Part shown: in pieces, positions 21,345-29,847 of the stretch | Numbering within the stretch: position 1 is the stretch's first letter | Layout of the letters: each line of letters opens with the position of its first letter | IMG/VR virus record: IMGVR_UViG_3300034103_002135 | Coordinates: 1 to 42,308 of that record | Direction: 5' to 3' (one strand) | Length of the DNA stretch: 42,308 bases | Origin: a virus | The notes under the pieces: generated by a model | The model's database searches: none | Told to the model about the DNA's origin: nothing | Seen by the model: only the letters and a program-made list of their open reading frames with translations | Position numbers and translations under genes: made by a program

Positions 21345-21442
21345 AGGCCCGCCGCCCAGATGTAGAGGTAGCCCAGCCCGAAGATGATGGACATCGAAAT
21401 GGCCGAGGCCGCCAGGGTGGCCTTCCAGTCGGGGTTGGTCAT
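21341..21442 (-). CDS. 33-aa single-pass membrane peptide
   Basis: MTNPDWKATL then one hydrophobic segment to the end (ending YIWAAGL). First gene after the promoter-like site 21482-21510, with GGAAG upstream and a GTGA overlap with the next gene. Confidence 0.65.
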   Translation of the reverse strand: MTNPDWKATLAASAISMSIIFGLGYLYIWAAGL

Positions 21443-21481
21443 GGTTTTCTCGCTTCCAGGTGGGTGGAATTACACCAGCGA

Positions 21482-21510
21482 ACTATAACACCGCTGCAGA
21501 ACCAATTCAG
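21482..21510 (-). promoter_or_regulatory. Promoter-like site behind the terminase gene
   Basis: Minus strand: -10 TATAGT, 17-base spacer ending GCAGCGGTGT, -35 CTGAAT. The CTGCAGCGGTGTTATAGTT stretch resembles the shared pattern (CTGTAGTAGGTGTATAGTT) but lacks TCATC. It would start the operon 21442 to 18978. Confidence 0.5.
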
Positions 21511-21520
21511 GGATGTCGTG

Positions 21521-23698
21521 TCAGTTCCGATACCCGCGTGTTCTGTCCCCGGTATACGGGCCTCGGGAACCGAGGGAGTTGCGCCGTGCCCGCTCAAGTT
21601 TGTTGCGCTCGAGGGCCGCCTTGTTGCGCTCGGCACGCAGGCTGCGCCGCTCGGACTTATCGGCCTCCTCGGCGATGTAGCGCTGCAGCGGGTCGGAGTA
21701 GCGGTCCTTGTCGTGGAACATCAGCCGCTCCTGCTCGCGTCCGGCCCGAAGCCCGTCCACGTTGGTGGAGCCGACGGCGGTCCGGTTCATCGCCGTCCAC
21801 CACCGGTCCAGCGACTCGTGCAGCAGCTCGGTGACGACCACCATCACCGCGTCGGCCAGGTCCTTGGTCTGCACCGGGCCGATCTGCTGCCGGTCGACCT
21901 TGCCGTTCTTCTCCTGCAGGAACTTCAGCTCCAGCTCGAGCAGCGACTGGCCGTCGTCGGCGAAGTCGTCCTTGTAGCAGTGGACCCAGCCCAGGTTCAG
22001 CGCCGACTTGAACTTCTCGAACCGGTCCTGGTTCTCCTTCGCGGTGAAGGTCTTCTCCAGCACCCTGATGTTGGGGAAGGCCCGTTTCTGGTGGGCGATG
22101 AACCCGGCGGAGTTGAACTGGTCGTAGGTCATCTTGACGGTGGACGGGAACCGGGTCAGGTAGTCGTCCAGCTCCTCGCCGACCCGGACGTAGTCGATGG
22201 TGTGGTCCCTGAAATCCTCGGGCCGCCACACCTTCAGGACGTCGATGACGACGTGCGGCCAGACGATGCCGTGCTCGTCCTCCGGGGCGTCCTCGAGGTG
22301 GGCGATGGCGAAGCCGAAGTTGGCGTTGGTGCGGGAGGGGTCGGCGTGGGCGCGGTACTTGATGGCCAGGATGCCCTGGTGCTGCTCCACCAGCGGGTCA
22401 CGCCAGGTCGGGGTCAGGAACATCCTGTCGACCATCACCTCGTTGAGGTAGGCGTCCTGCACGGTCGCGAACTGGGCGCCGCGTTCCACCCCGAACTTGT
22501 CCGGGTTGCGCTGCTTGCGGCGGAACTGGACCCGCTCGTCCGGCGAGCCGTCCTCCTTCGGCTCGAACTGGACCGGCTTGTTCCAGCGCGGGAAGTTGCG
22601 GGTCCGGTTGGGGCGCATCGGGATGTCCCGGCTGCGCTCCCAGTCGGTGTACGGCTCCCAGGACGGCAGCTGCACCACCAGGAAGGTCGGCTCGGCGACG
22701 GCGGCCTCCAGCTCCTCCTCGGCGTCGATCTCCAGCGCCTTCTCGGTGAAGGTCTTGGTCTCCATCCGGCCCTCGCGGGCGTTGTACACGTCCATCGTCA
22801 CCCGGCCCTGCTGGTAGAGCTCGTAGAACCGGCCGATCTTGGTGTACGGGCTGGACGGGATGTAGGTCAGCGCCGCCGAGCCGAACTGGTCGAGGGAGGG
22901 CTGGAAGGCGTCGTAGATTTCCTCCCCGGTCTTGGCCGAGCCGGTGCCGGAGATCATGTGGGCCATCTCGTCGTAGAAGTTGGCCAGGCCGGTGCCGCCG
23001 CGGCCGGACGAGGACACCGACGAGGAGGCCTTGCAGTAGATGGTGGCGATCTCCCGGTCGGTGCTGATCCCGGCGAGGCGCATCTCCTCGATGCGCCGCT
23101 CGTCGCCGGGCGTCCGGACGTAGAACTCGGTGTACTTGTCGCCGACGATGTGGTGCTTGAGGTAGGCGCAGTCCATGACGGTGTTGCGGATGTCGCGGAA
23201 CTGCCGGGTCACCGCCTGGGTGAGGCTGGTGGCGACCACCGTGATCTCGGCGACCTGGCCGGGGACCTGGTCGAAGTGGGACTGCCAGTCGTCCAGGCTG
23301 TACAGGTAGGCGATCCGCTCGGCGCCGAGGATGGAGCCGAGGATGCCCTTGGAGGCGCGGCGCCCCATGACCATCTGGACGTGCGGGAAGTGGGTGTAGC
23401 CGTTGGCCTTGAGGTAGTCGATGCGCTCCCAGATGTCCGGCTGGACGCCCCACGGCCTGGTGCGGGACCTGAACGACTCGGCCCAGTGCCCGATCACGTC
23501 CCGGTCGTAGTCGGTCATCTGCTCGGTCTCGAGGTAGATCAGCTTGAGCAGGGTCATCTGCCGGGGGTAGAGGCGCTTCCCGCAGAACGAGGGGTGGGTC
23601 GCGAAGTCGACGATGGAGTCCCAGGGTGTGCCGGTCCGGACGCTGTTCTTGAAGGAGCCGATGGGGTCGAAGTCGGGCAGGATGATGGATTTGGTCAC
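21521..23698 (-). CDS. terL: Terminase large subunit (ATPase and nuclease)
   Basis: 725 residues. The ATPase part has a variant Walker A, MGRRASKG at 111-118, and Walker B FYDEMA at 241-246. The RNase H-like nuclease part has the three acidic positions: HADPS (Asp453), MTYDQFNS (Asp526) and DLADAV (Asp616). The last 75 residues are basic and helical. It cuts concatemers and pumps DNA into the prohead. GTG 23698 forms a GTGA overlap with the upstream gene. No portal or capsid gene is adjacent, unlike the usual order. Confidence 0.93.
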   Translation of the reverse strand: MTKSIILPDFDPIGSFKNSVRTGTPWDSIVDFATHPSFCGKRLYPRQMTLLKLIYLETEQMTDYDRDVIGHWAESFRSRTRPWGVQPDIWERIDYLKANGYTHFPHVQMVMGRRASKGILGSILGAERIAYLYSLDDWQSHFDQVPGQVAEITVVATSLTQAVTRQFRDIRNTVMDCAYLKHHIVGDKYTEFYVRTPGDERRIEEMRLAGISTDREIATIYCKASSSVSSSGRGGTGLANFYDEMAHMISGTGSAKTGEEIYDAFQPSLDQFGSAALTYIPSSPYTKIGRFYELYQQGRVTMDVYNAREGRMETKTFTEKALEIDAEEELEAAVAEPTFLVVQLPSWEPYTDWERSRDIPMRPNRTRNFPRWNKPVQFEPKEDGSPDERVQFRRKQRNPDKFGVERGAQFATVQDAYLNEVMVDRMFLTPTWRDPLVEQHQGILAIKYRAHADPSRTNANFGFAIAHLEDAPEDEHGIVWPHVVIDVLKVWRPEDFRDHTIDYVRVGEELDDYLTRFPSTVKMTYDQFNSAGFIAHQKRAFPNIRVLEKTFTAKENQDRFEKFKSALNLGWVHCYKDDFADDGQSLLELELKFLQEKNGKVDRQQIGPVQTKDLADAVMVVVTELLHESLDRWWTAMNRTAVGSTNVDGLRAGREQERLMFHDKDRYSDPLQRYIAEEADKSERRSLRAERNKAALERNKLERARRNSLGSRGPYTGDRTRGYRN

Positions 23699-24213
23699 TG
23701 TGGAGTGCCTTCCCGCCGCTGCTCGTAGTCGCGCTGCATCTGCTGGCGCTTGGTGAAGATGTCTACCAGCAGGCCCATGTCCTGAGGAATCGCCCAATCA
23801 CGGTCTCCGTCGGCCTTGTTGTGCAGCAGAACCATCGCGGCTGCGACTTGGCGAGGGTCATATCCATACTTGCCTTCAGCCTCTGGCCCGGTTTCGTAAG
23901 GAGCGTCAAAGCTGCTCGGCTCACCGTGAACTAGGGGACGGGCATCCTCCATGCCCATCTCCATCCCTCGGTGAGCCGCCGGATAGCGGTTCTTCAGGAA
24001 ACTTTCGATGTCCTCCCAGTTGTATGCGGGATCGGAAGGGTCGCCACCGAAATCGTCCTCATGGGCCTCCTTGGCCCACTGTTTCATCTCGCCGTGCAAT
24101 TTCTTGACGAACTTCTTGACGGTGCCGTTAATCAAGGAGTCGGGCACGGCGGCCGTGTGCCAAGGGGCCAGCAGGGCCACCTGGTCGCGTGCGGTGATAA
24201 CGCGGCGCGTCAT
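23695..24213 (-). CDS. Hypothetical 172-aa protein coupled to terL
   Basis: Starts MTRRVITARDQVALLAPWH, then a Lys-rich helix (NGTVKKFVKKLHGEMKQW), acidic and Tyr-rich middle, and a helical end (FTKRQQMQRDYEQRR). No helix-turn-helix of a small terminase is obvious, although the position directly before terL would suit one. Lower G+C than its neighbours, which may indicate recent acquisition. The TRRVITA start recalls the RRTA motifs of the 596-aa protein. Confidence 0.75.
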   Translation of the reverse strand: MTRRVITARDQVALLAPWHTAAVPDSLINGTVKKFVKKLHGEMKQWAKEAHEDDFGGDPSDPAYNWEDIESFLKNRYPAAHRGMEMGMEDARPLVHGEPSSFDAPYETGPEAEGKYGYDPRQVAAAMVLLHNKADGDRDWAIPQDMGLLVDIFTKRQQMQRDYEQRREGTPQ

Positions 24214-24214
24214 G

Positions 24215-25231
24215 TCATGACCTTAGGTAGGCAATCGCCTCAGCGGTGGAGTAGTTGACGTGCGGCCCGGTTCGCCTGCCGAAGAACACGATGGCGTCCA
24301 GCATGGCCTTGAACATACCCGTGGTCTCGCTGATCGTGCTGGCGTCCCTGACCGCCCCGGTCAGCTCCAGAACCTGCCGCAGCAGGGAGTCCGGCCCCCG
24401 GAGCATGTCCCCGGAGCGGATGACCTGCCAGATCGCGGTGCGGTTCTCGCCGGACTCGTCGTCGGGGACATCGGTGTACAGATCACCCTTATGGGCATAC
24501 TCCCGCCACCAGTCCGGGGTGTCGACCATCAGGTCGGCGGTCACCCCACCGTGGGTCTTCGGGGACGGCGGCCCACCGGCGTCGGGCCAGACCCTGCCCC
24601 GCTCGCGCATCGGGTTGCCCCAGGTGACCGCCTTGCGGATGTGCGGCTCGGCCCAGTGCAGCCTGCCGCTCTCCGGCTTGATGTCGGCCTCCCAGGCCTC
24701 GGACACCACGATGGCGCCCTGGGAGTACCCGGCCAGCGCGGCCCCGTACTCCTCGACCTGGGTGCGGAACCTGACCAACTGGGCGTACAACTCGTTCCGC
24801 CCGGCGGTGATCGACGGTCCCATCGGTACCGGCCTGGCCGGGTAGCCGATTGGCTGCCAGCGGTATCTGTGCTCGACCGCCCGGGCGGTGTCGGCGTCCG
24901 GCCCGACCCACCAGGGCACCCCGGTGCCGCAGACCGTGAACAGAACCGGGCGCTGGTCGGGGCGGGGCGGCCGGGCGACGAACCCCATCGCGATCTTGGT
25001 CTCGTAGTTCAGGATGCCGGCGATGTACTTCCCGGTCGCCAGCCTGCCGAAGCCGGTGTTGTAGCGGGCCTGCATCTCGGCGACGGCGGTGACCATCGGC
25101 TCGTCGTAGTCAGGGGTGTCGGCCAGGCCGCGGGCGTAGCTGAACTTGGGGCGCATGAACGCCTTGAGCGCCCGGATTTCCTCGTGGCTGTCGCCCAGCC
25201 CCCAGCCGACCCACTGCCCGGCGATCCTCAC
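24215..25231 (-). CDS. LysB mycolylarabinogalactan esterase
   Basis: 338 residues. Residues 1-85 form a peptidoglycan-binding-type helical domain (DSHEEIRALKAFMRPKF, later FGRLATGKYIAGILNYETKIAM), and the rest is an alpha/beta hydrolase. The nucleophile is Ser170 in AGYSQG; the general base is probably the His in HVNYS at about 324, and the acid an Asp near DLYTDVPDDESGEN. LysB cuts the ester bond between mycolic acids and arabinogalactan late in lysis. Directly downstream of the holin, with an overlapping start. Confidence 0.9.
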   Translation of the reverse strand: MRIAGQWVGWGLGDSHEEIRALKAFMRPKFSYARGLADTPDYDEPMVTAVAEMQARYNTGFGRLATGKYIAGILNYETKIAMGFVARPPRPDQRPVLFTVCGTGVPWWVGPDADTARAVEHRYRWQPIGYPARPVPMGPSITAGRNELYAQLVRFRTQVEEYGAALAGYSQGAIVVSEAWEADIKPESGRLHWAEPHIRKAVTWGNPMRERGRVWPDAGGPPSPKTHGGVTADLMVDTPDWWREYAHKGDLYTDVPDDESGENRTAIWQVIRSGDMLRGPDSLLRQVLELTGAVRDASTISETTGMFKAMLDAIVFFGRRTGPHVNYSTAEAIAYLRS

Positions 25232-25536
25232 GGCTGGTAGTCGGCGGCCGCTGGGTCGCCGCTGGTGGCGCTGACGGGCGCGGGGACCTCAACGGCGGGG
25301 ACCCCGGTGGGCGGGGCGACCACAGCGGTGCTGCCGCCGACGGCCCGCTCCCGGTCCACCGACTGCAGCAGGCTGATCAGTGCGGCCACCCCGGAGGCGT
25401 AGATCAGCGCCAGCCAGGAGGCGTTCAGGTTGGCCGAAACGTGCTCCACGGTGAGCAGTCCGGCCAGTGACTGGCAGAAGGTGCGGAACCCCCTCCAGGT
25501 GGCGTCCTTCCAGAATTGCCGGTTCGTCCACATCAT
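25228..25536 (-). CDS. Holin, r1t type
   Basis: 102 residues. FWKDATWRGFRTFCQSLAGLL is the first part of the r1t-type holin pattern, and a second hydrophobic segment (WLALIYASGVAALISLLQS) follows. The C-terminal tail is Pro/Val/Ala-rich and acidic. GAAGGAG precedes ATG 25536, which overlaps the endolysin stop. It makes the membrane lesion that releases the endolysin. The order endolysin-holin-LysB fits known mycobacteriophage lysis cassettes. Confidence 0.88.
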   Translation of the reverse strand: MMWTNRQFWKDATWRGFRTFCQSLAGLLTVEHVSANLNASWLALIYASGVAALISLLQSVDRERAVGGSTAVVAPPTGVPAVEVPAPVSATSGDPAAADYQP

Positions 25537-26711
25537 GACTCCTTCGGGGTGATCTTGAAGACCCTGCGCCAGAGGTCCTCGAGCAGTTCGCGGTCGGTGG
25601 CGTCGCGGGGCCATTCCTTGGGTTTGGGTGGCGCCGGCGGCGGTGGGGGCGGCACAGGTCTGGGCCGGAAATCCCCCCGCAGCGACTTGGCCACCTCGGC
25701 CCGGAACCAGTTCATGTCCAGGTTGCCGGGGTCCCATTTGCCCTGGCTGCGACCGGCCCACTCCTTGTGGGCGATCACCCGGTCGGCCCCGTAGCCGAGC
25801 CTGCCAAGGATGGCGGCGACGGTGTCGCGCATGGCGATGATCTGCGGGTCGGGCCAGCGCTCCCGGGTCTGGGTGGCCGGGGTGATCGAGGTGTCCATCG
25901 GCCAGGCGCACTCGATGCCGATGGTGTGGTAATTGGCCAGGTCGGTCGGGATACCCACGTGGCTGCCCATCCCGGCGTGCCAGCAGACCCCGGCGGCGAC
26001 CACCGACACGGTGCCGTCCGGGGCGATGTGCAGCTGGGACAGCGGGCCGGGAAGGTCCGGGCGCCCCCTCTGGATCGACTCGGCGGTCTCCCGGGCGTTG
26101 CCGGTGTGATGCACCATCACGTGCGTGACGGCCCGCATGTCGCCGTGGCCGTACTGCTGCCAGTTGGGCAGCTCCCGGACCTTCAGCGCGGGCTGCTGGG
26201 CCTTGAGCACCTCGGCCAACCATGTCGGGTCTCCCGTCCATCCCACCGGTCTCTCCTCTTTGGTCAGGGCCACCGCCGGGTCGTGGGCGCCGCCCAGGAC
26301 CGGCAGCGGGTCTCGCTTGTTGTTCGGTTGGTAGCCGTCGAGCATGAAACTCAGGTGCAGGTGCGGGGCGGTGCCCCCGTTGCTGCCCTGGTCGGGGTTG
26401 ATGGTGGCGATCTGCTGACCGGCCTGCACGGTTACGCCGGTGCGGATGTGCGGGAGCCGGACGATGTGGCCGTACTCCCAGACCTGGCCGTCGGGGGACT
26501 GGACGACCAGCCAGCCCGCCGGGTCGGGGCCGCCGTAGCCCTGGGCCGCGCCGTGGTGGAGCACGGTGCCGTCGTCGATGGCGTGGACCGGCCTTCCGGC
26601 GCTGCCGCCGGGGAAGCCGAAGTCGGTGCCGAAGTGGAACCCCCCGGCGCGGGGGCCGTAGGGGCTGGTGACGATCCTGCCGCGCTCCAGCGGCCAGTAC
26701 CGTGCTGCCAC
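25533..26711 (-). CDS. Endolysin LysA with M23 peptidase and amidase domains
   Basis: 392 residues. Residues 1-130 are an M23-type peptidase domain (His26 and Asp30 in HFGTDFG, His-Leu-His at 117-119). Residues 190-345 are an N-acetylmuramoyl-L-alanine amidase type-2 domain with HHTGN at 201-205 and a later Gly-Ile-Glu and WDPGNLDMNWF. A poly-Pro linker and a short helical end follow. GTG 26711 has GGAGGAGG at a good distance; an earlier GTG at 26729 is less likely. Both domains cut peptide or amide bonds of peptidoglycan. No signal peptide, so the holin is needed. Confidence 0.9.
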   Translation of the reverse strand: MAARYWPLERGRIVTSPYGPRAGGFHFGTDFGFPGGSAGRPVHAIDDGTVLHHGAAQGYGGPDPAGWLVVQSPDGQVWEYGHIVRLPHIRTGVTVQAGQQIATINPDQGSNGGTAPHLHLSFMLDGYQPNNKRDPLPVLGGAHDPAVALTKEERPVGWTGDPTWLAEVLKAQQPALKVRELPNWQQYGHGDMRAVTHVMVHHTGNARETAESIQRGRPDLPGPLSQLHIAPDGTVSVVAAGVCWHAGMGSHVGIPTDLANYHTIGIECAWPMDTSITPATQTRERWPDPQIIAMRDTVAAILGRLGYGADRVIAHKEWAGRSQGKWDPGNLDMNWFRAEVAKSLRGDFRPRPVPPPPPPAPPKPKEWPRDATDRELLEDLWRRVFKITPKES

Positions 26712-26763
26712 CGTGACCACCTCCTCCACCTATTCAGGGCCGAATCGGGTCGGGAGGCAGGGC

Positions 26764-26800
26764 AAAAAAGGAACCCCGACCGGCGTGGTCGGGGTTCCTT
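26764..26800 (-). terminator. Rho-independent terminator upstream of lysA
   Basis: Minus strand: AAGGAACCCCGACC pairs with GGTCGGGGTTCCTT over a 5-base loop and is followed by TTTTTT. It ends the transcript of 27425-26814 and separates it from the lysis genes, which must then have their own promoter close by or rely on readthrough. Confidence 0.85.
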
Positions 26801-26813
26801 CGGGGAGGGAATC

Positions 26814-26930
26814 TCAGGGCAGGGCGTGTTCGGCGAGTTCGCGGTTGCAGGTGTCCCCGCTGTCGGCGAGTTCCGCGACGCACAGATCGGGGTGGTCGGC
26901 GTAGGGCCGGAACTGGTGGTCGGTGATCAT
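26814..26930 (-). CDS. 38-aa His/Cys peptide
   Basis: MITDHQFRPYADHPDLCVAE and ending EHALP. The His and two Cys suggest a small zinc-binding peptide of a kind frequent in mycobacteriophages. Overlaps the upstream stop (ATGA) and ends 14 bases before the terminator stem. Confidence 0.65.
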   Translation of the reverse strand: MITDHQFRPYADHPDLCVAELADSGDTCNRELAEHALP

Positions 26931-27169
26931 GGGATGACCGGCACGGTGGGCAGTTCCTCCAGCGTGGTGAACAGGGCACCCGCCCCGTTGCCCTCGTCGT
27001 CCCGGGACGGGTACAGCATGGTGCCGTCACTGAGGACGATGACCACCGAGCGGTTGTGCCAACCCAGGTCGTCACGCTCCTCGTCGCTGAGGTAGCGCAC
27101 GGCGGTGATGGTCTTGCCGACCAGCACGTTGGCGACCTTGTCTCCCCAGGTCTTGGCGTAGTCAATCAT
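26927..27169 (-). CDS. Conserved phage protein, 80 aa
   Basis: The core (TITAVRYLSDEERDDLGWHNRS, then VIVLSDGTMLYPSRDDEGNGAG) is a pattern I associate with small proteins of many large phages. Beta-rich, no catalytic motif. Coupled to the 38-aa peptide. Confidence 0.8.
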   Translation of the reverse strand: MIDYAKTWGDKVANVLVGKTITAVRYLSDEERDDLGWHNRSVVIVLSDGTMLYPSRDDEGNGAGALFTTLEELPTVPVIP

Positions 27170-27215
27170 CGTTTCACTCCTTGGTGGGTGGGTGGGTGGT
27201 GGGTGTGGAAACGGG

Positions 27216-27425
27216 TCAGGGGGTGGTGCCGTTCTCCCAGGCCATGTAGAAGTCGGAGATGCTGTCGGCCCAGCCGACGCGGCCGGGGATGTCCACGGTG
27301 TACTTGGCGTAGAACTTGGCGAAGCGGTCGGCGAAGTACTGCGGAATCTGGATGCCCTGCTCGTTGATCCAGGCCAGGGCGGTCTCGCGGGCTTCCTTGC
27401 GCTGGGCGGTGACGGTGGTGGTCAT
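27216..27425 (-). CDS. Hypothetical 69-aa protein
   Basis: ATG 27425 is preferred because the promoter -10 box at 27461 lies only 36 bases upstream, which excludes the longer frame. The sequence is helical and aromatic (YFADRFAKFYAKY). No family recognised. Confidence 0.75.
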   Translation of the reverse strand: MTTTVTAQRKEARETALAWINEQGIQIPQYFADRFAKFYAKYTVDIPGRVGWADSISDFYMAWENGTTP

Positions 27426-27460
27426 CGTGTCTCGCTTTCGTTGGTGGTGGTGTGCCATCG

Positions 27461-27489
27461 ACGATACACGAGACTATAGGATGAAACAA
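27461..27489 (-). promoter_or_regulatory. SigA-type promoter with conserved spacer
   Basis: Minus strand: -35 TTGTTT, 17-base spacer CATCCTATAGTCTCGTG, -10 TATCGT. It starts the transcript of 27425-26814. Confidence 0.65.
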
Positions 27490-27496
27490 GAACCCC

Positions 27497-27847
27497 TTAG
27501 GTGGTGGCCTGGATCAGGCCCAGACCGTGCAGGTCGGCGAAATTGGTGTCCGCGTTGGGCATGGAGAAGTCGGCGCTGAACTGCTTGCCGGTGTAGCGCT
27601 CCCGCCAGGCGATCCTGTAGGGCATCGGCCTGGACAGTTCAACATGGTTGGACGGCACCAGGCTGAACGTGACGGTGTTGGTGTCATTGGCCAGCAGGAT
27701 CACCTTGGTCTGGCCGCCGCCGACCAGGACCGTGTTCGCGGTGCCGTTGTACGGGGTGGTCAGCGGGATGATGGTGACCTCCATCGTGTTGGGCGTGCTG
27801 GCGTAGACGGCCCGCTCGAAGGTCAGCGTGAGGGTGCGCTTCTGCAT
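27497..27847 (-). CDS. Beta-rich 116-aa protein, possible virion component
   Basis: Begins MQKRTLTLTFERAVYASTP and continues as alternating strands (TMEVTIIPLTTP, VILLAND, TVTFSLVPSN), with no charged helix. This looks like a small beta-sandwich, as in tail-associated or decoration proteins; no family is recognised. The stop lies 7 bases from the promoter at 27461-27489. Confidence 0.7.
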   Translation of the reverse strand: MQKRTLTLTFERAVYASTPNTMEVTIIPLTTPYNGTANTVLVGGGQTKVILLANDTNTVTFSLVPSNHVELSRPMPYRIAWRERYTGKQFSADFSMPNADTNFADLHGLGLIQATT

Positions 27848-27856
27848 GCGGCTCCT

Positions 27857-28066
27857 TCAGAGCTTGAACGGGAACGGCAGCTTGGTGGCCAGCCGGGTCA
27901 GGACCCGCTCGGCGACCTGCTCGTAGGCGTCCGGCAGCGCCTCGACGGCATGGTCGATGCCGTGCCGGATGGAGTCCTCGATGATGCCGGGCAGGCTCTC
28001 GATGATCTCCTCGGCCACCCGCGCCGCGATGGCGCCGACCAGCTTCTGAATCAGTTTGTCCAACAT
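27857..28066 (-). CDS. 69-aa amphipathic helical protein
   Basis: Repeated helix pattern (LIQKLVGAIAARVAEEIIESLPGIIEDSIRHGIDHAV) with regularly spaced Ile/Val and charged residues. It could associate with membranes or a coiled partner, but no true membrane segment is seen. Lies between the glycosyltransferases and the beta-rich protein. Confidence 0.65.
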   Translation of the reverse strand: MLDKLIQKLVGAIAARVAEEIIESLPGIIEDSIRHGIDHAVEALPDAYEQVAERVLTRLATKLPFPFKL

Positions 28067-28081
28067 TCCGCTCCCCTCTCG

Positions 28082-28786
28082 TTACCGATTAGAGTCTCTG
28101 GCGGCGATGTCGGCAGGATCGGGGATGGCGGCCAGGGAGGCCCGCCAGGACGGCCGGACGCCGAACGCCCATGCCCTGCGGATTTCGGTGGCCGGTCGGG
28201 TGCCGTCGTCGGCGCGGTGCTGGCTGATGTGCCTGTCGATCACGGTGGGAAGCCGGTTCTCGTGATCCACGATGGAGGGGTGGGTGTAGCCGACCCGTAT
28301 CCCCATGTCCCGGGAGAACTGCCCGACCGCCTCGTCGATGGGCGTCCTGCCGGTCTGGTAGCGCCGATTGGCCCCCAGGTGCGCCAGCAGCGCCGGGATC
28401 ATGTCGGTGCGGATGGCCACCGCGACGTGGTGCAGCAGCTCGCTGCACATCAGGAAGTGCTCGTCGCGGGCGATGACCCGGGCGATGGACGGCTGCCAGT
28501 GCGGCGGCCGGGTCCGGCCCAGGTACAGGCTGAGCAGGCCGGTCGGGGCCGCCGCCAGTACCTGGCCGAGCTGGTCGCGGAAGTTGTTCACCGGAATTGC
28601 GTCGTCCTCGAGGATCACCGACCACGGCTTCCCGGACTCGGCCAACCACCTGTAGCAGACCTCGTGGTTGCGACCGGCCCCCATGCCGCCCTCGTCGATG
28701 GCGACCGTGTCGGCGCCGAGGTGGTCGGCCAACCGCACCGCCCGCCCGCGGCGGCTGTGGTGGGCGACGACGCCGAGGGCGATCAT
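28082..28786 (-). CDS. Glycosyltransferase with LEDDA motif
   Basis: 234 residues, GT-A-like. VVAHHSRRGRAVRLADHLGAD is the nucleotide-side strand and helix, GAGRNHEVCYRWLA follows, and VILEDDAIP is the metal-binding acidic motif (DxD-like). This combination resembles glycosyltransferase family 25 and similar small transferases. The ATG overlaps the stop of the second glycosyltransferase (ATGA), and the third is directly upstream. It probably adds a sugar to a phage or host molecule. Confidence 0.75.
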   Translation of the reverse strand: MIALGVVAHHSRRGRAVRLADHLGADTVAIDEGGMGAGRNHEVCYRWLAESGKPWSVILEDDAIPVNNFRDQLGQVLAAAPTGLLSLYLGRTRPPHWQPSIARVIARDEHFLMCSELLHHVAVAIRTDMIPALLAHLGANRRYQTGRTPIDEAVGQFSRDMGIRVGYTHPSIVDHENRLPTVIDRHISQHRADDGTRPATEIRRAWAFGVRPSWRASLAAIPDPADIAARDSNR

Positions 28787-29847
28787 GAGAGGACCTCCAG
28801 GTAGTAGGGGAGCAGCGCGTCCCAGCCGTGCAGGGTGGCCAGGACCCGGGCCTGGTGCCGGCAGCGGGCATGGAAGTCCCCGTCGGAGGCCAGCCTGTCG
28901 ATCCGTTCGGCCAACCCGCGCGGGTCGGCGCGGTACACGTCGATGAGGGTCTTGGTGTGGATGGTGTCGTGCGGGTTGGCCGGTGTCAGCCAGTCCTGCG
29001 GCAGCCAGTCCCGGTTCGGCTCGACGTCCGGCATCAGGGCCGGGATTCCGGCGCCCAGCGCCTCGTTGAGGGGCAGGCACAGCCCACCGTAGCGCCGGGG
29101 CAGCACCAGCGCGTGCTGGCCGGTGTAGAGGTCCCAGTAGTCCCGGGGCGGGTCCGGCTCGATCACCAGGGTGACGTTGTCCGGGGACTGCCCCCTGGTG
29201 ATGAGGCCGCCGAGGTGGCCGGGCCGCTGGCAGGTCAGGGTGACGGTGACCTCGGAGCGGATGTACCGCAGCGCGTCGAGCAGGTCGCGGGTGCCGTTGC
29301 GGTCACCGACCGCCGGGTATCCGGCGACGTGCAGGAACCGCGTGCAGGAGTCCGGCGCGGGCGTTTCGGGCCAGCGGTCGAGGGCAATCGGCACCGGCAG
29401 GTGGATGACCCTCATCCGGTCGGCCAGGCGGTACGCCGCCTCCCGGAGGTGCCAGGTGGACGGCAGCGCCAGCACGTCGGGCGGGTGCCCCTGGTGCGGG
29501 CCGTCCTGAAGGTAGTCGAGCAGCTCCCAGTTGCCCTGCAGGACGGTCCTGATGCCGCGGGCGCGGGCCAGGCCGTACAGCCGGTAGTTGTAGGGGGTCT
29601 CCATCGTGAAGACGGTGTCCAGGCCCTCCAGCCAGTCCTCCAGGGTGCGGTCGTCGGGTGGCCCGGCGCAGACGGTGACCTCGCCGTGACCGAAACGGTG
29701 CGGGTGGACGGTGAGGTCCTTGCCGGAGGCCGACCGTCCGGCGAGGTCGACGATGAGGGTCTTCCCCGGCCGGAGGTGCCGATGGAACTCCCAGGACTGG
29801 ACGCCCAGCCCGGTGTCGTCCGCGCGGGCGATGAGGCCGAGCGTCAC
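28783..29847 (-). CDS. Glycosyltransferase, GT-B fold, 354 aa
   Basis: GTG start in a GTGA overlap with the upstream gene. LGLIARADDTGLGVQSWEFHRHL is the N-terminal acceptor-side start, and RFLHVAGYPAVGDRNGTRDLLDAL begins the donor domain. RYGGLCLPLNEALGAGIPALM is the family-4 type nucleotide-sugar motif with the conserved Glu. It transfers a sugar from a nucleotide donor. Middle gene of three coupled transferases. Confidence 0.82.
   Translation of the reverse strand: MTLGLIARADDTGLGVQSWEFHRHLRPGKTLIVDLAGRSASGKDLTVHPHRFGHGEVTVCAGPPDDRTLEDWLEGLDTVFTMETPYNYRLYGLARARGIRTVLQGNWELLDYLQDGPHQGHPPDVLALPSTWHLREAAYRLADRMRVIHLPVPIALDRWPETPAPDSCTRFLHVAGYPAVGDRNGTRDLLDALRYIRSEVTVTLTCQRPGHLGGLITRGQSPDNVTLVIEPDPPRDYWDLYTGQHALVLPRRYGGLCLPLNEALGAGIPALMPDVEPNRDWLPQDWLTPANPHDTIHTKTLIDVYRADPRGLAERIDRLASDGDFHARCRHQARVLATLHGWDALLPYYLEVLS

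Noticed and set aside
21266-23728. 820-residue plus-strand reading frame
   Set aside because: It is antisense to the terminase large subunit. Its composition is Gly/Val/Leu/Asp repeats typical of reverse-strand frames in high-G+C DNA, and it has no ribosome site or motif.
25228-26241. Longer in-frame extension of the holin
   Set aside because: The upstream part is an Arg/Pro-rich shadow of lysA. The GAAGGAG site at ATG 25536 fixes the start.
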